Shown here piece by piece: positions 18,637-27,850 of a DNA stretch of 64,000 nucleotides. A program made the position numbers and the translations under genes. Position 1 is the stretch's first letter, and every line of letters starts with the position of its first letter. Origin of the DNA: Methylotuvimicrobium sp018830325 (GTDB lineage Bacteria; Pseudomonadota; Gammaproteobacteria; Methylococcales; Methylomonadaceae); the NCBI RefSeq assembly GCF_044788715.1, contig NZ_CP173170.1, forward strand, positions 3,844,001 through 3,908,000, in the 5' to 3' direction. The notes under the pieces are model-generated. The model made no database searches, was not told the origin of the DNA, and saw nothing but the letters and a program-made list of their open reading frames with translations.

Positions 18637-19115
18637 TTTATTTCTCCGACCGCTAATGAATATCGCTCTATCTTACCAAGTAACCGACTTACTCACCCAG
18701 CACAAAAACCATTGAATAAAAACAAAAATAGTATCCGACTTTTTAAGACGCGCAAAGATTAATTAATCCCATACTTTCAATAGAGCCTCGACTTGAAGAT
18801 ATGAAGCGCCTTTAACAATGTGAAGACGGGGGGCAACCATCAAATTTACCTGTATCCAATGGCTATCAACAACAGAAACAATTTACTCTTTTTTGATCGA
18901 AAAACCGGCTAGGGATAAAAGGGATGAACTGTATCTTGCGAGGATCAATCCTGAAGACCACCAATTTCCGTGAAAGGTTGATGAAAGGAAGTATCGATAC
19001 AATACCATCGAACCAAAAAAAACAAATTTCAAGTCATTTTCGAATTTTAAGATTTAAAGCAGTCCGAAAAATCGATATGTATTTTGATTAACTAATTTTT
19101 TACGGTAAAGCAGAC
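18637..19115. other. intergenic region, nothing recognised
   Basis: 479 bp, AT-rich, separating divergent genes. I see no repeat copy, hairpin with T-run or coding frame that I can support. Confidence 0.6.
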
Positions 19116-19526
19116 ATGACATTATCGACCAATATAAAAATCGCAATTATTATGTCCGCATTGGCGGCTATCCTGATCATGCCCGGAACCGCTTTTTGGT
19201 TACTGGAATCGCTTGTTATAGGCTTATTTGAAGTGCTTGAATTAGCATTGGATGAAATTGTCGAGCATCTTTTTCATACCAGCCGGCACACGACTCAGGT
19301 TATCGTTTTTTACATCATGTGGGGTCTGTTTATTGGCGCCGCTTATTGGTTCTATCATTATTCAAAACAATTATATTTCAACATCAAAGCTGAATTCCCG
19401 GATTGGTTGTTTAAAACCCGCGAACAGGCAACATTAAATTGGAAGGTATTGCCGTTTAGTAAAAAAATCAAAATGATTTCCGGTTGCTCGCTCGGCGCGG
19501 CATTTGTCGCCGTAATCGTTTTATAA
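19116..19526 (+). CDS. small membrane protein, unknown
   Basis: 136 residues with three predicted membrane segments (IAIIMSALAAILIMPGTAFW, VIVFYIMWGLFIGAAYWFY, SGCSLGAAFVAVIVL) and an acidic linker (VLELALDEIVEHLF). The gene is isolated. I do not recognise the family. The intrinsic terminator that probably served it now lies 365 bp downstream, beyond a decayed repeat. Confidence 0.6.
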   Translation: MTLSTNIKIAIIMSALAAILIMPGTAFWLLESLVIGLFEVLELALDEIVEHLFHTSRHTTQVIVFYIMWGLFIGAAYWFYHYSKQLYFNIKAEFPDWLFKTREQATLNWKVLPFSKKIKMISGCSLGAAFVAVIVL

Positions 19527-19618
19527 ATTCTCCCGATTCAAAAAGGCTTTAGTTAAAACGCCATACCCGCTACCTAAAGCCAGGGAATAAAAGCTTGGTC
19601 CCGTCGATGACACTTAAA

Positions 19619-19812
19619 TATATGCGACACTCCCATTTGCAAGCCAAATTTCGGCACTGGGGAACGCGTCAAACGACCATGCTTAGGCTTGAACCCTCGC
19701 CAAAATGGATTGCCACGGAGAACGGACATTCGGATTTTGCATGAGCAATAATTCGCCGAACACCCCGGCGTCTTTATATACCAATACCGAAATTTGACGT
19801 ACGAAAAATATA
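19619..19812. repeat. divergent MITE-like repeat
   Basis: It starts TATATGCGACACTCC...AAATTTCGGCACTGGGG and ends ...CACCCCGGCG...CCGAAATTTGACGTACG...ATATA. This is the same architecture as the family at 15301 but strongly diverged, and the core palindrome is absent. Confidence 0.5.
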
Positions 19813-19891
19813 AACTGATGAAGGGGAACATTCCATCAGATTAAGTTCTTGCCGATAGGAAGCAATTTCCCCCTAATGCTTCCGTGCTTTG

Positions 19892-19928
19892 AGAGTTGGA
19901 AAATAGGATTTTCCAACTCTTTTTTTTG
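19892..19928 (+). terminator. strong intrinsic terminator
   Basis: Perfect 12-bp stem AGAGTTGGAAAA / TTTTCCAACTCT with loop TAGGA, followed by eight T. The nearest plus-strand gene ends at 19526; the repeat at 19619-19812 lies between, as if inserted between gene and terminator. It could instead end a short unannotated RNA. Confidence 0.88.
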
Positions 19929-20094
19929 CCTTTCGCCTTGTGAAGGTCAACGGTAAGGAATATGTGCAAAATCACTTCCCAAAACACTAAGCTTTCTGGA
20001 GTTTCGGTGACTCATTTGACAGGAAGCTGCAACCCCAGATCCTTCCTATCGAGCAACTGCACCCTTTTATGACCGTGCGCGTTTATAGAAACCT

Positions 20095-21612
20095 TTACGA
20101 TCCCGAACGAAATCTAAAGCGGACCAAACCCAATAATCCTGTCAGAAAAAACCAAAACCCAGCCGGCAAAGGCACAGGAGTGAAAGAAGATACGCGCCAA
20201 GCTAGTGCAAAATCCCAGTTAAAATCCTCATCGTCCACTGCAACTACCCTCAACTCATAGTCCCGTCCACCGTCCAGAACGACCCACAAATTCTCTGTAT
20301 TATCAATAGCGCTGGTTGAGCTTGCAAAGAGATCCTCGTTGCCGTCGGTTACATCATATATAAACAAATCCAGATTATGGAGTTTGGCAGAGGGATTAAA
20401 ACCGGGACTACGGTTATCCCCGATATCGATATTCCAAACCAACGATACCGACAGTTGCATTCCGTCGACCGCGGTCGTTGCAAAAGAGTAAGAAGCGACG
20501 TCGTTACTACCCTGTGCGCCGCCAAAACTCGTATCGTAATCCCAGCCAAGCCAATTGACGGCTGCAGATCCTTGGTCTTGCATGCTACTTTGTTGGCCGG
20601 CATCCATAATTTGATAATTATTGTAGACATTCAGTTGGCCTGCTCCGAATCGCACATCGAGACCATTTTGGGCTTGGTTTATCGCGTCGGCGCGATAGTC
20701 TGTAATCTGCGCTATCGTATGAAAATTTTGGGTCGCTCGGTCGGCACCGGCCATCATGATCGCTTTGATAACTTCCGAACGTTCGCCGTTATAGATCGTG
20801 TCTCCATTGCTGATCACGGCAGCCGGTCCCTCCGCGATGGTTTGCGCTTGTTCGATTAGCATCGCAGCAGCCCCGGAAACCGCGGCGGTCGCACTGCTCG
20901 TCGTACCAAAAGGAACCACCAGATCGTGTCCCGACCTATCCGATGCATAAACCGAATCCAGCGCCATAGTGCCTTTTTCATGCTGACCGTCGGTACGACC
21001 GACCGCAATCACATTAAAGGCATTACTGATCAGAGGCTTTTGAACCGATCCGTTATTTACACCGACAACTTGAATAAATTCATCTTCGTCGACCAGCCAA
21101 TCGATGCGGTGCAAAATATCCAAAACATCATGCGTATTAACCAACTCTCCGACCCAGCTATGATTAGCAATACGGCTACCGCTAACGGATGGAACAAGAA
21201 TTGAGCCTGCACTCAAAAATCCACTCTGCAGCCAGTTGCTTGCCGAATAAATGTCGACCTCAATGATACCCGGAGCCATAGAACCGGTATTTCCATAGAA
21301 CAACTGCGCAACGCCTGTCGCATGCGAAGACAGACCATTCGAGGGAGGAACCGATTGATCTACTATTATTTTCCCTGTGAACTGAGTACTAACCGTATTC
21401 GGCATCCAGAAGCCGACATTGAAATCGGTTGCGCCTACGGCGGCCTCAACTTGTGTGACTTTAATGCCGGCACCATCGGGAGTGTTCATTCTCAATTCCG
21501 ATAGCAATTGGTTATAACCAATATCGTCACGATAATCGGCTTGAGCTTGGACCGTTAATAAGAAAAAAGGAAGAACCCAAAATTTCAGCTTTTTCATTTT
21601 GCTACCGATCAT
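20095..21612 (-). CDS. subtilase-like (S8-fold) exported protein with PEP-CTERM-type C-terminus
   Basis: 505 residues. The signal peptide ends ...LLTVQAQA; the start may be 21612 (MIGSKMKKLK) or 21597 (MKKLK). S8-like landmarks are SSHATGVA (H97), an oxyanion-type segment VVGVNNG (N186/N187) and GTTSSATAAVSG (nucleophile S239, with A in place of the usual P). The expected catalytic Asp segment reads GIKVTQVEA, with Glu56 instead of Asp, so activity is uncertain. The C-terminus VPLPAGFWFFLTGLLGL followed by basic residues matches the PEP-CTERM/exosortase sorting signal (VPLPA variant). It is probably anchored or released at the cell surface. No exosortase gene is in the window. Confidence 0.8.
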   Translation of the reverse strand: MIGSKMKKLKFWVLPFFLLTVQAQADYRDDIGYNQLLSELRMNTPDGAGIKVTQVEAAVGATDFNVGFWMPNTVSTQFTGKIIVDQSVPPSNGLSSHATGVAQLFYGNTGSMAPGIIEVDIYSASNWLQSGFLSAGSILVPSVSGSRIANHSWVGELVNTHDVLDILHRIDWLVDEDEFIQVVGVNNGSVQKPLISNAFNVIAVGRTDGQHEKGTMALDSVYASDRSGHDLVVPFGTTSSATAAVSGAAAMLIEQAQTIAEGPAAVISNGDTIYNGERSEVIKAIMMAGADRATQNFHTIAQITDYRADAINQAQNGLDVRFGAGQLNVYNNYQIMDAGQQSSMQDQGSAAVNWLGWDYDTSFGGAQGSNDVASYSFATTAVDGMQLSVSLVWNIDIGDNRSPGFNPSAKLHNLDLFIYDVTDGNEDLFASSTSAIDNTENLWVVLDGGRDYELRVVAVDDEDFNWDFALAWRVSSFTPVPLPAGFWFFLTGLLGLVRFRFRSGS

Positions 21613-21688
21613 TAAAAAGAGGAATGTTCATTGCTGCAATTTCCAGTTCGAGCAGTTTCGACGATCCTAGGGTGTGCTGTCGAGGAAC

Positions 21689-21730
21689 GCTACAAAACTC
21701 ATAGCACCAGGAAGTTATTTTTCACGAAAT
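21689..21730. repeat. dispersed repeat, copy A (flanks HDOD gene)
   Basis: About 42 bp beginning GCTACAAAACTCATAG and ending TTTTTCACGAAAT. A closely similar copy in the same orientation is at 23343-23384, on the other side of the HDOD-GAF gene. Confidence 0.65.
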
Positions 21731-21752
21731 CCAAAGTGCCCCTATCAAGACC

Positions 21753-23198
21753 TTACCTCGCTTGCATACGGTAGAGAGATAGACCAATATTAGCCTGTTG
21801 AACAAAATGTTTGAACGCCTTGAGATCATCCTCGGTCAATTCGAGATTGCTGTAGGCTCGATCGCAATAAATTAGGCCGATAGGTTTGTCGCCTGAACAA
21901 ACAGCCATCAATAAACAAGATTGTATACCGATCGTCTTAACATCGCTTGCGCTATACAAATATTTGTTTTCTTTCGGGTTTATCCAATAACCCTCGTGAT
22001 TGGCAATCGCTTGAAAAAACAAATTAGGCGGAGACTTACTAAGCTCAAAGCGAATCTTTTGTAAATAACTATCCTTACGCCAACCCAAAGCCACTTTCTC
22101 CAACAATGCATTTTTATCTTTTGTTAAAAGAGCGAAAATGGTCCGATCCATGCCGATTCCACGTTGAATACCCTCCAATACGGTTTCAAGCAACAGATTG
22201 ATATCGATTCTTCCGCTTAATATTGCGGTAATATCTTGCAAAATTTGAAATTGCAAGACTTTTCGATCCACATTTTGCGCCGATGCATTCGATTCGGAAT
22301 TTTGCCGAACATTATGTTGAATTAAATTCGAAGCCTCCGTTGCGCCGAAATGGCAAGCAATGTTTGCCGCAATGTCGGTATTTTTACGGAGACCCGCCTC
22401 AATCGCTTCTTTCGATTGGCCTGTCATGGTCTCGATTTTTTCGACACAGGCGTAATAACTTTGGGTACCGACTCCTTCTCGTAACGCTTCGACGACTTCG
22501 CAGCCGACGCGAACGAATTTAACACGCGGATCAACGTCTCTGGTACTTTTTTTAATAGCCGCTTCGATCAAACCTTTTAAATTCCAAGTTTTGCACAATG
22601 AAATATCCAAATCAGCCAGTTTGAAACCCAGCACTTGCTTTTCGGCCGCTTCGTTGCTTAGGCCATTTTTCAGCAAAGCCTGAATTCTATCGCCCTGTGC
22701 TCCGCAAAAACACCAAAAGGCGATGCTTCCGATATTTTTGAGCAACGCTGCGATAAAAACTTCTTCGGGCGAAGGATCTTTCGCTGCGATCGCCAAAGCC
22801 TTGGCCTGAACTGCCGCATGAATAGCTTTGGCGATTTCTTCATTGGCGCGTTGCCTGTTATTCGGCAACAAAATCGCTTCAAAAAGCGAGCAAGCCAGCG
22901 TCAGCTCTCGAATGACCTCGATACCGAGAATCACAATGGCCCGAGATACGGTCACCATCTGTTTTCGCGAAGGGTTGTAATAGATACTATTACTTAGCTT
23001 TAATAGCTTTGCGGTTAGATTAGGATCTTGAAGTATCACAGGAGCCAGTTCCATCGCGCCTTTCTTTTCGTCCTCTAAAATATAGTTGATACTCTGCACG
23101 GTATCGGAAAATACCGGCATTTCCCGATCGCGCAATACTGATGTCCAATCCTCAAGCGACCGAGGCTCACCTTTAATTTCAGCGCCCTGTATTTTCAT
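21753..23198 (-). CDS. HDOD-GAF signalling protein
   Basis: 481 residues, cytosolic. The N-terminal HDOD domain (residues about 15-280) shows LAPVILQDPNLTAKLLKLSNS, the VSRAIVILGIEVIRELTLAC segment, and AALLKNIGSIAFWCF where true HD phosphodiesterases carry an HD pair. HDOD proteins lack the catalytic HD and serve signalling roles. The C-terminal GAF domain (about 310-475) shows LLETVLEGIQRGIGMDRTIFALL and IGLIYCDRAYS. Ligand and output are unknown. Monocistronic. Confidence 0.88.
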   Translation of the reverse strand: MKIQGAEIKGEPRSLEDWTSVLRDREMPVFSDTVQSINYILEDEKKGAMELAPVILQDPNLTAKLLKLSNSIYYNPSRKQMVTVSRAIVILGIEVIRELTLACSLFEAILLPNNRQRANEEIAKAIHAAVQAKALAIAAKDPSPEEVFIAALLKNIGSIAFWCFCGAQGDRIQALLKNGLSNEAAEKQVLGFKLADLDISLCKTWNLKGLIEAAIKKSTRDVDPRVKFVRVGCEVVEALREGVGTQSYYACVEKIETMTGQSKEAIEAGLRKNTDIAANIACHFGATEASNLIQHNVRQNSESNASAQNVDRKVLQFQILQDITAILSGRIDINLLLETVLEGIQRGIGMDRTIFALLTKDKNALLEKVALGWRKDSYLQKIRFELSKSPPNLFFQAIANHEGYWINPKENKYLYSASDVKTIGIQSCLLMAVCSGDKPIGLIYCDRAYSNLELTEDDLKAFKHFVQQANIGLSLYRMQAR

Positions 23199-23545
23199 GC
23201 TTAGCTATGTTGTAATTATTCTTTAACTATTAAAGCGCGCAATCAGAATATGGCGCGGCTGCTCGACAGACAGTCATTTTCGCCAAGCACATACATCCCG
23301 CACTCTTTTTTAGCTTCAAATTGGGAATTGCTAACCGAACCGGCTACTAAACTCATAGATCAAGGAAATTTTTTATCACGAAATGCTTAGCTCAATCACC
23401 GCTGAAGCTTAGTGCTCACCCCCTGTATTTAAAACAAGTTAGAACTTTGGCTATTCCTTGAAACAGGGGATATTATTTAAATAACCTCCCCTATCCTCTC
23501 TTTTTGGAAGAAAGCACTGAATACTTGCCCGCTGACAACCTATCA
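23199..23545. other. intergenic region
   Basis: 347 bp between two minus-strand genes. It contains the second copy (23343-23384) of the repeat that flanks the HDOD-GAF gene. Nothing else is recognised. Confidence 0.6.
23343..23384. repeat. dispersed repeat, copy B (flanks HDOD gene)
   Basis: GCTACTAAACTCATAG ... TTTTATCACGAAAT, about 80% identical to 21689-21730 and in the same orientation. Confidence 0.65.
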
Positions 23546-24154
23546 TTAGCAAATATTTTTCCCTTTCCTACGCCGTTGTTTAACATGAAAAAACAAATAG
23601 CTCCCGATAATTGCCGCTAAAACAAATACTACGATATTCGCTTGCATGACATATGACACGACTACCTTCCCGTAATGATAGTACAGCGAGAAGAATACAA
23701 CCGTCGAAATCGTGCAAGCTAATAAGTCCGCCAATGCAAACTTGATAAAACTCATCTTACCTAGCCCCGCGCACAAAAACAGCCCGTTTCTAACCCCAAA
23801 AGGAATAAAGCGCCCTAATATCAGCGTTGCAATACCGTGACTTTCGTAATAGGCATGAATCTTTTCGACCCTTTTTGGAGGCACCATTTTAGCAAAAAAA
23901 CGAATATGTACGATTTTAGGCCCGACAATTCGCCCCAAACTATAGCAGATCAAATCCGAACCGTAAGCACCTAGATAGACTGCGGCAAATAAATAAGGCA
24001 ATTGATCCGGATACTGCCTTGCCAATACCCCCGAAATAAACAGCATTGCATCCTCGGATACCGGAATATTGAGACCCGCCAACAACAGCGATCCGAAAAT
24101 AATAAAATGAGCGTGTTCAATATGAGCTTGGATGAGAGCTATCAGCGTTTCCAT
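23546..24154 (-). CDS. DedA-family (VTT domain) membrane protein
   Basis: 202 residues with the family pattern: GLNIPVSEDAMLFISG near the N-terminus, then AVYLGAYGSDLICYSLGR, and RFIPFGVRNGLFLCAGLGKM matching the conserved [F/Y]xR[F/V]xP...R...AG motif. DedA/VTT proteins are inner-membrane lipid transporters or scramblases, often of undecaprenyl phosphate or phospholipids. The acidic residue in the first re-entrant loop (E34) is present. It is divergent from the SagB-type gene. Confidence 0.88.
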   Translation of the reverse strand: METLIALIQAHIEHAHFIIFGSLLLAGLNIPVSEDAMLFISGVLARQYPDQLPYLFAAVYLGAYGSDLICYSLGRIVGPKIVHIRFFAKMVPPKRVEKIHAYYESHGIATLILGRFIPFGVRNGLFLCAGLGKMSFIKFALADLLACTISTVVFFSLYYHYGKVVVSYVMQANIVVFVLAAIIGSYLFFHVKQRRRKGKNIC

Positions 24155-24260
24155 GAATTAATCAAGTATAAATATGTTTAAAATTTATTTGCCTCGTCAT
24201 GGCAGAGCCATGCAGAGTGTTTTAAAATCGGTTTGTCGATCACTCACTTCTGAAACAAGC

Positions 24261-25874
24261 ATGACACCACCCCAACTCAACAGCATACTGGAATATCACC
24301 AACGAACCAAACACCATTTGGACCGTTATGCCAAAGGCCCAAACGGACTCGATTGGGCCGATCAACCGGACCCGTTCAGACGTTTCGAAGGCAGCGAACG
24401 ATTTCAACTGCCTTTACCCAAAAACACCCCCTCACCAACCTATAACGAGCTTCGAAACCCCGATCTAATAACAGCACAGCCATTCAACCGAAATAACCTG
24501 GGTCTTATGATGGCATTGAGCTTCGGACTTTCCGCCTGGAAACAATACGGCGAGGATCGTTGGGCTCTGCGCTGCAACCCGTCCAGCGGTAATCTCCATC
24601 CGACCGAAGCCTATCTAATCAATACAGTGGACACAGACCTTCCGCCCGGTGTTTATCATTATTTGAGTCACGACCATGTCTTGGAAATGCGCGGTAATTG
24701 GCGTCAGACGCCGGCATTTAGCGGGATATTGATCGGTTTGAGCTCTATCCATTGGCGGGAAGCCTGGAAATACGGCGAACGCGCATTTCGCTATTGCCAA
24801 CATGACATCGGCCATGCACTAGGCGCGTTGCGCTATGCAGCCGCCACTCTGGGTTGGTCGGTCGAACTGCTGGCCGAATGCGGCGACGAAGCGATTGCGC
24901 GACTATTAGGTCTGGACCGCCACGATGAGTTCATTGCAGAGGAAAACGAAGCCCCCGACTTATTATGCCGAATTCACGCCGGCTCTCAGATATCTCCGGA
25001 CGAATCGGTTAGTCGCTACCTAGCTGAACTTAGCATCGACAATTGGTTTGGCAAGGCCAATCGCTTGAGCCGTTACCACCATTTTCATTGGCCGTTAATC
25101 GATTCAGCAGCGCAAGCTGCTGCCAAACCCGTCACAGAAGAAAACCACCGGCATCCGGCGATGGCCGTATCGCCCCAATTAACAAACGCTTCCACAAGCG
25201 CGTTCGAAATCATTCGGCAGCGGCGTAGCGCTCAACATTTCGACGGTCAAACTCCGATCGAGCTAAATCATTTTTATCGCATTTTGCAAGTCACGATGCC
25301 TGAAAACCTAATCCCCTTCGACCTTTGGCGTTGGCCTGCGAAAATTCATTTATTTTTATTCGTGCATCGCGTCGAAGGCTTGCAACCGGGTCTCTACGCC
25401 CTACCGCGGAATCAGGCAAGCCTTGAAATACTGAAGGAAAGCACTCGCCCCGAATTTACTTGGCAAAAGGTCGAAAGCGCGCCTGAAACATTAAAACTGT
25501 ACAACTTACTCAACGCCGATTGCCGTCGCGCAGCCAAAACGCTATCGTGCCATCAAGATATCGCCGCCGATAGCGCCTTCAGTTTAGCGATGGTCGCAGA
25601 GTTCGGCGATGAATTGGCAAAAGAACCGTGGCAATATCGCCGTCGATTTTGGGAAAGCGGCTTGGTCGGCCAAGCATTATATCTTGAAGCCGAAGCCATA
25701 GGAATGCGCGGAACCGGCATCGGCTGCTTTTTTGATGAAGCGGTACACGAGGTTCTGGGAATAAACGACACCGGCCTACAAAGCATTTATCATTTTACGA
25801 TCGGCAAGCCATTAGAAGACAGCAGACTTCAAACGCTGGCGCCGTATTTTCATCTACACAATGAACCACGTTAA
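24261..25874 (+). CDS. tandem SagB-type nitroreductase/dehydrogenase-domain protein
   Basis: The start is taken at ATG 24261 because LEYHQRTKHHLDRYAKGPNGLDW is the usual N-terminus of this family. An ATG at 24174 would add 29 unconserved residues; neither has a clear ribosome binding site. Two nitroreductase-like halves are visible. The first has WALRCNPSSGNLHPTEAYLI and GHALGALRYAAATLGW. The second has IIRQRRSAQHFDGQTPI and RFWESGLVGQALYLEAEAIGMRGTGIGCFFD. SagB-type domains bind FMN and oxidise azolines in peptide natural products, but two-domain versions like this are widespread in proteobacteria with no known substrate. A DUF4405 membrane protein follows. Confidence 0.86.
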   Translation: MTPPQLNSILEYHQRTKHHLDRYAKGPNGLDWADQPDPFRRFEGSERFQLPLPKNTPSPTYNELRNPDLITAQPFNRNNLGLMMALSFGLSAWKQYGEDRWALRCNPSSGNLHPTEAYLINTVDTDLPPGVYHYLSHDHVLEMRGNWRQTPAFSGILIGLSSIHWREAWKYGERAFRYCQHDIGHALGALRYAAATLGWSVELLAECGDEAIARLLGLDRHDEFIAEENEAPDLLCRIHAGSQISPDESVSRYLAELSIDNWFGKANRLSRYHHFHWPLIDSAAQAAAKPVTEENHRHPAMAVSPQLTNASTSAFEIIRQRRSAQHFDGQTPIELNHFYRILQVTMPENLIPFDLWRWPAKIHLFLFVHRVEGLQPGLYALPRNQASLEILKESTRPEFTWQKVESAPETLKLYNLLNADCRRAAKTLSCHQDIAADSAFSLAMVAEFGDELAKEPWQYRRRFWESGLVGQALYLEAEAIGMRGTGIGCFFDEAVHEVLGINDTGLQSIYHFTIGKPLEDSRLQTLAPYFHLHNEPR

Positions 25875-25933
25875 GCTTTTTGAAGAGCAAAGCTCAAGCA
25901 GTAACCTTTCAAGCATTTGCGGATAAACCGACA

Positions 25934-26515
25934 ATGAAACGTAGCCATTTAAATTTCATCATCGATATAGCAGCCTTCGCGGGTTTTGTTTTTCTCACCA
26001 CGACCGGGGTGCTGCTACGCTATCTGTTACCGCCCGGTAGCGGGCGTTTCGCGACAATTTGGGGGATTGACCGTCATCAATGGGGAACCGTTCATTTCTG
26101 GGTATCGGTACTTTTTTTCGCGATATTGGCGTTACACTTATTACTGCATTGGCGTTGGGTTGTCGGCTTCATTTCGGGACGTGTTACGGAAGGGTCGGGA
26201 CTGCGCTTAGGACTGGGCCTAGTCGGCGTACTGACTTTGATCGCTTTCGCCGCTGCGCCGCTAGTCGCACCGATTGAAATATCGGGAGCATCCGGCAAAC
26301 AAATACGTGCATGGAATAACGGACCTCTAACAATACGAGGCAGCATGACTTTAACAGAGACAGCGGAGACAGCTGGCGTACCGATCGAATATATACTTGA
26401 AAGCCTTAATTTACCCGAAACAACGAACAAAACGTCAAAACTAGGTCCATTAAGCAGACAATACAACTTCACGATCAGCGATGTTAGAAAAGCCGTAATC
26501 GACTATAGAGAATAA
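25934..26515 (+). CDS. DUF4405 (cytochrome b561-like) membrane protein
   Basis: 193 residues from the ATG at 25934 (MKRSHLNFIIDIAAFAGF). A TTG at 25880 is in frame but gives an unlikely soluble leader. It has four membrane segments. Candidate haem-binding histidines are in WGTVHFWVS and ALHLLLHWRWV. The C-terminal part (SMTLTETAETAGVPIEYILE) is a helical segment typical of this family. It starts 59 bp after the nitroreductase-like gene and is probably cotranscribed, so it may feed electrons to it. Confidence 0.8.
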   Translation: MKRSHLNFIIDIAAFAGFVFLTTTGVLLRYLLPPGSGRFATIWGIDRHQWGTVHFWVSVLFFAILALHLLLHWRWVVGFISGRVTEGSGLRLGLGLVGVLTLIAFAAAPLVAPIEISGASGKQIRAWNNGPLTIRGSMTLTETAETAGVPIEYILESLNLPETTNKTSKLGPLSRQYNFTISDVRKAVIDYRE

Positions 26516-26558
26516 AAAAGGCTCTATATCGGAATAGTTGCCCCCAAAAACATTTTTT

Positions 26559-27158
26559 CTATTCATGAGCAAATATCTGGCGTTTAATCGAAATCGCACC
26601 GCGTATTTCGCCGACACTATAATTTATTGCGTCGTCATTCGGGTATTCATGCGCCAATATCGTTTTAACCCCATCAGGTATATCTTCCGCTTTACCATGA
26701 CATTGCAAACACATCGGCTGAGTCGGTATGGCTTTCAGGTAACGAAACCAAAGCCCATCCACTTCATCTACGATTGCGGACATTTCGAGCTCGTCGGTAG
26801 GTTCTCCAGACAAGTGATGCCTATCAAAACCTTCCAACTCCCGCCGCTCCCAGGTATCAGGAACTCCCATCGATTTGTTGCGCGATTTAAGCGATACCCG
26901 TTTCACAATCCACCCGTCTTTCGAATAATCGGCTGCCATTGCCGGCGCAATTTGTTTACAAACAATGAACGCGTTTTCCTTGTCGGCTGTTTCCAGTAAG
27001 GATTTCAGCTTTCTACCCAGCGACTGCATGAACTCATGGGCTGTTGCACGACTTTGTTCCAGATAATGAATTTGCTCTTTTGGGCTGTCGGCAAAGACAC
27101 ATGTCGAAGAAGCCGAAGCGATTAAAATCAAAAGACTTTTAGTCATGAATTTTGGCAT
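26559..27158 (-). CDS. DUF3365 (Tll0287-like) periplasmic c-type haem protein
   Basis: 199 residues from the ATG at 27158, chosen because AGGAG lies 7 nt upstream and because it is followed by a signal peptide (LLILIASASSTCVFA). A longer frame to 27230 is rejected. The single haem c motif CLQCHG is near residue 160, preceded by RYLKAIPTQPM. KVSLKSRN-type and GEIRGAISIK segments match the PAS-like Tll0287 domain. The role is probably sensing or electron transfer in the periplasm. It converges with the DUF4405 gene. Confidence 0.85.
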   Translation of the reverse strand: MPKFMTKSLLILIASASSTCVFADSPKEQIHYLEQSRATAHEFMQSLGRKLKSLLETADKENAFIVCKQIAPAMAADYSKDGWIVKRVSLKSRNKSMGVPDTWERRELEGFDRHHLSGEPTDELEMSAIVDEVDGLWFRYLKAIPTQPMCLQCHGKAEDIPDGVKTILAHEYPNDDAINYSVGEIRGAISIKRQIFAHE

Positions 27159-27850
27159 TTTATGCTCCTGATATGGAAAAGTTGAATAAGGCTGACATGA
27201 CTTTAAGCCCCTCAATTCGCCCTTTGACAAGAGGGGGCCATTACGAAAAGAATAAAAATATCGTAATAACCTGAACTATCAAGACAACAAAAATTCGAGA
27301 TAAGCCATCTAATCCGTATCATCTTCATATCCCAATAATAAGCCTAAAACAACGCAGAGAATAAATAATATTTATAAATCAAAGATTTAAAATTATGAGA
27401 CTTATTTAATAAGCTATGTGAGCTGAATTGATCAGCGCTATCCAACGAGCCGGTTATGGAAAGTTCCAGTCGAAATATTATAATAGATTTACACAATCCC
27501 TTTATAATGTCTAACGCGCATTCCTTTCCCGCTACTTTACTCCCTTTATACTCAAAAAATGGCTACCTTTGTGAAGTTATGGGGTGTGGCTGCCGACATC
27601 CCTGGCGTTCGAGCGCTGCCGTCAAGCCTCCATGGATGGGTTTACCGCCCAGCATCTAAATTATCCCAGCTAATTAATCATAGCCAATGGGCTATGGAAT
27701 TTAGGTGCCGGGTGAACGGCGGTCCTCGATAGACATATCCCATACCTTTTATTCCTAGACGGTCTTGCGATCAAAAGGGAGTAGCGACAACCTAATTCAG
27801 TTTGTTTCCGCTGCGGGCAAACGCGTTCGCAAATAAAAAGAGACATAAAT
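27159..27850. other. intergenic region with one repeat copy
   Basis: 692 bp. The right half contains a MITE-like unit at 27578-27744. The left half is AT-rich with no supported feature. Confidence 0.7.
27578..27744. repeat. MITE-like repeat, copy with variant outer ends
   Basis: Outer arms TATGGGGTGTG / CATATCCCATA enclose the inner core CCCAGCATCTAAATTATCCCA ... GGAATTTAGGTGCCGGG. The core is homologous to the one at 15409-15476, but the outer arms are unlike those of either other group. Confidence 0.75.
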
